A stretch of 39,232 nucleotides of DNA, taken from positions 1-39,232 of the forward strand of contig CACKVV010000004.1 in NCBI GenBank assembly GCA_902603665.1, written 5' to 3'. Shown piece after piece: positions 36,718 to 39,232 of the stretch; positions within the stretch are counted from its first letter, which is position 1; each line of letters starts with the position of its first letter. The translations under genes were made by a program, and so were the position numbers. Origin of the DNA: an uncultured Pelagibacteraceae bacterium (GTDB lineage: Bacteria; Pseudomonadota; Alphaproteobacteria; Pelagibacterales; Pelagibacteraceae). The notes under the pieces are model-generated. The model made no database searches and had not been told where the DNA came from. It was given only the letters and a program-made list of their open reading frames with translations.

Positions 36718-36753
36718 CTTGTTTTTAGTAATAAAGACACTATATAGAGTGTC
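36718..36753 (+). promoter_or_regulatory. Palindrome and promoter before hflK (possible heat-shock type)
   Basis: The palindrome GACACT-atatag-AGTGTC (36736-36753) ends two bases before the hflK ATG. CTTG at 36718-36721 and CTATAT at 36740-36745 are 18 bases apart, near the CTTG/C-TATAT layout of alphaproteobacterial RpoH promoters. A sigma-70 reading (TTGTTT, 16 bases, TATATA) is also possible. Confidence 0.45.
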
Positions 36754-36755
36754 GT

Positions 36756-37847
36756 ATGAATGATTTTAGAAATCAAAGTCCATGGGGCAGTCCCCCGGGA
36801 GGTGGTGGAGGCAACGGTGGATTTAGAAGAGGACCAACTCCACCTGATATTGATGAAGTCATTAAAAAAATTCAAAGTTTATTAAATAGATTTTTAGGCG
36901 GCGGTAAAGGTGGAGCTAAACCAATAATTGTTGGTTTACTTATAATAGTTACTCTTTGGGGACTTAGTGGACTTTACAGAGTACTTCCAGATGAACAAGG
37001 TGTTGTTTTAAGATTTGGAAAATTTGTAAATACTACACAGCCTGGTCTTAATTATCATTTTCCATATCCAATTGAGAGTGTGATTACTCCAAAGGTTACA
37101 AAAGTAAACAGAATGGATATTGGTTTTAGATCTGAAAGAGATAGTGGGTTTTCATCTGGGGGTGTTGCTGATGTACCAGAAGAAAGCTTAATGTTAACTG
37201 GTGATGAAAATATTGTTAACATCGACTTTTCGGTATTTTGGGTAATTAAAGATGCTGGAAATTTTTTATTTAAAATTCAAGATCCAGAAGGAACTGTAAA
37301 AGCTGCAGCAGAAACTGCTATGAGAGAAGTGATCGCAAGATCAAATATTCAACCAATATTAACAGAGGGTAGATCAGTAATTGAAACAGAAACTCAAGAA
37401 ATTATTCAAAAAATTTTAGATGAATACACATCTGGCATTCAAATTACTCAAGTTCAAACACAAAAAGCAGACCCACCAGACCAAGTAATTGATGCATTTA
37501 GAGATGTTCAGGCAGCAAGAGCTGATATGGAAAGATCTAAAAACGAAGCTGAAGCATATGCAAATGATGTGATCCCAAGAGCACGGGGAGAAGCGCAAAA
37601 AATTCTACAAGCTGCGGAAGCTTATAAAAAAGAAGTTGTTGCAAAAGCAGAGGGTGAAGCAAGTAGGTTTTTAGCAATTTATAATGAGTATGCAAAAGCT
37701 AAACAAGTTACACAAGAAAGAATGTTTTTAGAGACCATGGAAACAGTTTTAGGAGACATTAATAAAATCATAATTGATAAAAATTCTGGTTCAGGAGTAG
37801 TTCCTTATTTACCACTTCCTGAACTAAAAAAAGCGGAGAATAATTAA
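36756..37847 (+). CDS. hflK: HflK, FtsH-associated SPFH membrane protein
   Basis: 363 residues. A Gly/Pro-rich N-terminal stretch (SPPGGGGGNGGF) is typical of HflK, followed by one membrane segment at about 56-74. The SPFH domain begins at GLYRVLPDEQGVVLRFGKFVNTTQPGLNYHFPYPIE. A long charged helix follows (about 255-320: VQAARADMERSKNEAEAYANDV through AEGEASRFLAIYNEYAKAK). With HflC it cages FtsH and moderates its proteolysis. The start is six bases past the palindrome centre region, so the leader is very short. hflC begins directly after the stop. Confidence 0.95.
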   Translation: MNDFRNQSPWGSPPGGGGGNGGFRRGPTPPDIDEVIKKIQSLLNRFLGGGKGGAKPIIVGLLIIVTLWGLSGLYRVLPDEQGVVLRFGKFVNTTQPGLNYHFPYPIESVITPKVTKVNRMDIGFRSERDSGFSSGGVADVPEESLMLTGDENIVNIDFSVFWVIKDAGNFLFKIQDPEGTVKAAAETAMREVIARSNIQPILTEGRSVIETETQEIIQKILDEYTSGIQITQVQTQKADPPDQVIDAFRDVQAARADMERSKNEAEAYANDVIPRARGEAQKILQAAEAYKKEVVAKAEGEASRFLAIYNEYAKAKQVTQERMFLETMETVLGDINKIIIDKNSGSGVVPYLPLPELKKAENN

Positions 37848-38717
37848 ATGAAAGCTGGAAAAATTTTAATCCCAATTATAATAGTAATTGCTGCAACAAT
37901 ATTCTTTTCTATTTTTATAGTAAAAGAGGTTAATCAAGCAATTGTTCTTCAATTCGGTGATCCTAAAAGAATTTTATTAAAGCCAGGTTTAAACTTTAAA
38001 ATACCGTTTATTCAAAACGTAGTATTTTTAGACAAAAGAATATTAAATTTAGATACTCCACCAGAAGAAGTAATTGCATCAGACCAAAAACGATTAATTG
38101 TTGATGCATTTGCAAGATTTCAAATTGTAGACCCATTAAAATTTTATATTTCAGTTGGAAATGAGAGAGTTGCAAGATCAAGACTTTCAACAATTATAAA
38201 TTCAAGAATAAGAAACGTTCTTGGTCAACAAGAACTTCAAACCTTGTTATCTCAAGATAGAACAAAACAAATGGCCTTAATCCAAGAGGGTGTAAATAAT
38301 GAAGCTGAAAATTTTGGTATTAAAATTGTTGATGTAAGAATTAAAAGAGCTGATCTTCCACAAGCAAATAGTGATGCAATCTTTAGAAGGATGCAGACTG
38401 AGAGGGAGAGAGAAGCGAAAGAATTTAGAGCAAAAGGTGCAGAGATGGCTGTAACTATTACTTCAACTGCGGATAAAGAAGTAACAGTAATTTTAGCTGA
38501 AGCACAAAAACAATCAGAGATCATGAAAGGTGAAGGGGATGGGCAGAGAAATAATATTTTCGCAGATGCCTTTGGTCAAGATCCAGAGTTCTTTGCATTT
38601 TATAGATCTATGCAAGCATACGGAAAAGCATTTAATGCAGGAGAAACATCTATGATCTTATCTCCTGATAGTGAATTTTTTAAATTTTTTGGAAATATAA
38701 AACCTAAATCAGAATAA
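37848..38717 (+). CDS. hflC: HflC, FtsH-associated SPFH membrane protein
   Basis: 289 residues. Membrane segment at 5-25 (ILIPIIIVIAATIFFSIFIV), SPFH domain from NQAIVLQFGDPKRILLKPGLNFKIPF. The signature stretch VDVRIKRADLPQANSDAIFRRMQTEREREAKEFRAKGAE is nearly universal in HflC. The C-terminal helix AEAQKQSEIMKGEGDGQRNNIFADAFGQDPEFFAFYRSMQAY follows. It partners HflK, encoded directly upstream with no gap, and FtsH, encoded at 4.6 kb. Confidence 0.96.
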   Translation: MKAGKILIPIIIVIAATIFFSIFIVKEVNQAIVLQFGDPKRILLKPGLNFKIPFIQNVVFLDKRILNLDTPPEEVIASDQKRLIVDAFARFQIVDPLKFYISVGNERVARSRLSTIINSRIRNVLGQQELQTLLSQDRTKQMALIQEGVNNEAENFGIKIVDVRIKRADLPQANSDAIFRRMQTEREREAKEFRAKGAEMAVTITSTADKEVTVILAEAQKQSEIMKGEGDGQRNNIFADAFGQDPEFFAFYRSMQAYGKAFNAGETSMILSPDSEFFKFFGNIKPKSE

Positions 38718-38726
38718 CTTAATCCT

Positions 38727-38912
38727 ATGAAGGAATTGATCATTGCATTTGGTCTGTTCTTGTTCATTGAGGGAATTTTATATGCCTTATTTCCATCAAA
38801 AATGAAAAATATGCTGTCAAAATTAAATGAGGTGAATGACAGTCAGCTTCGAACAGGTGGATTGGTATTTGCAGTTATAGGGTTTTTAATTATTTGGTAC
38901 TTAAAGTCATGA
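38727..38912 (+). CDS. DUF2065 small membrane protein
   Basis: 61 residues with two hydrophobic segments (about 4-20, LIIAFGLFLFIEGILYALF, and 45-60, GLVFAVIGFLIIWYL) joined by a charged loop containing FPSKMKNML and an LRTGG turn. This is the DUF2065 (YjeT-like) pattern. It is commonly found between hflC and a DegP-type protease, as here. Function not established; the position suggests a role with the HflKC-FtsH or DegP system. Its stop overlaps the degP start (ATGA). Confidence 0.85.
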   Translation: MKELIIAFGLFLFIEGILYALFPSKMKNMLSKLNEVNDSQLRTGGLVFAVIGFLIIWYLKS

Positions 38913-39232
38913 AAAAATGTTTAAAGTCATTAGTTCTTCTTATCTTTTTTCTAAATTTCTCAATAGTATCTAATGCTAAAGAAATCCCAGCTTCATTTGC
39001 TGATTTAGCTGAAAGATTAATGCCATCAGTTGTAAATATTTCAACAACAACAACAATTACAACAAGATCAAACCCTTTCCCGTTTCAATTTCCCCCAGGA
39101 TCACCATTTGAGGATATGTTTAAAGATTTTGGCACGCCTCAAGAGAGAAAAACAAGTGCATTAGGATCAGGATTTATTATTAGTGATGATGGAATAGTAA
39201 TTACTAATAACCACGTCATTCAGGGTGCTGAG
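38909..39232 (+). CDS. degP: DegP/Do-like periplasmic serine protease (3' end outside window)
   Basis: 108 codons to the window edge. Signal peptide at about 1-23 (KKCLKSLVLLIFFLNFSIVSNA). The mature start ASFADLAERLMPSVVNISTTTTI and the LGSGFIISDDGIVITNNHVIQGA segment are typical of the HtrA/DegP protease domain, and the His of NNHV is the catalytic triad His. The Ser, Asp and PDZ domains lie beyond the window. It degrades or refolds misfolded periplasmic proteins. ATGA overlap with DUF2065 places it in the hflKC operon. Confidence 0.92.
   Translation, partial: MKKCLKSLVLLIFFLNFSIVSNAKEIPASFADLAERLMPSVVNISTTTTITTRSNPFPFQFPPGSPFEDMFKDFGTPQERKTSALGSGFIISDDGIVITNNHVIQGAE

Overview
This window looks like a piece of a streamlined alphaproteobacterial chromosome, most probably a SAR11-clade (Candidatus Pelagibacter-like) marine bacterium. 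Evidence seen directly: very AT-rich sequence with Lys/Asn/Ile-rich proteins, gene spacings of a few bases, many stop/start overlaps, long in-frame A-runs, and a circularly permuted (two-piece) tmRNA gene of the alphaproteobacterial type. The clade assignment is inference from gene content and style; no database was searched.

Layout. 1-4.5 kb: end of the tol-pal envelope cluster (tolA C-terminus, tolB, pal, terminator, cpoB), then tilS. 4.5-10.9 kb: ftsH, folP, glmM, thiD, purA on the + strand. 10.9-12.9 kb: rpoH and rluD on the - strand, then tRNA-Arg(UCG). 12.95-15.4 kb: an ABC-2 exporter pair and a Sua5-type tsaC on the - strand. 15.4-18.4 kb: xseB-ispA-dxs, feeding isoprenoid synthesis; ispB (21 kb, - strand) uses the same pathway. 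18.4-21.2 kb: aroC, pdxH, ispB. 21.3-27.7 kb: an S49 peptidase, glyQ, glyS, ppdK. 27.7-29.5 kb: nadC and nadA, then tRNA-Leu(GAG).

29.7-34.65 kb is the accessory stretch, lying between two RNA genes (tRNA-Leu and tmRNA) of the kind often used as integration sites. It holds an SGNH-like membrane-anchored protein, a membrane-anchored glucose/sorbosone-dehydrogenase-like propeller, a small DUF1330 protein, and an exported right-handed beta-helix protein with the sequence hallmarks of a PL9 pectate-lyase-type enzyme. The beta-helix gene is bounded by a 15-bp direct repeat, one copy of which is the 3' end of the tmRNA coding piece, so it looks like a small integrated segment. A perfect 18-bp inverted repeat sits just upstream of it.

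34.65-39.2 kb returns to core genes: tmRNA (- strand; tag ANESYALAA), thyX, a short Mrp-type Fe-S carrier (- strand), and a membrane proteolysis/quality-control operon hflK-hflC-DUF2065-degP, cut by the window end. FtsH, HflKC, DegP, tmRNA and RpoH together give the window a strong protein quality-control theme.

The best candidates for something new are the tmRNA-associated beta-helix lyase segment with its att-like repeats and operator-like palindrome, and the mirror-image overlapping promoters between tsaC and xseB.
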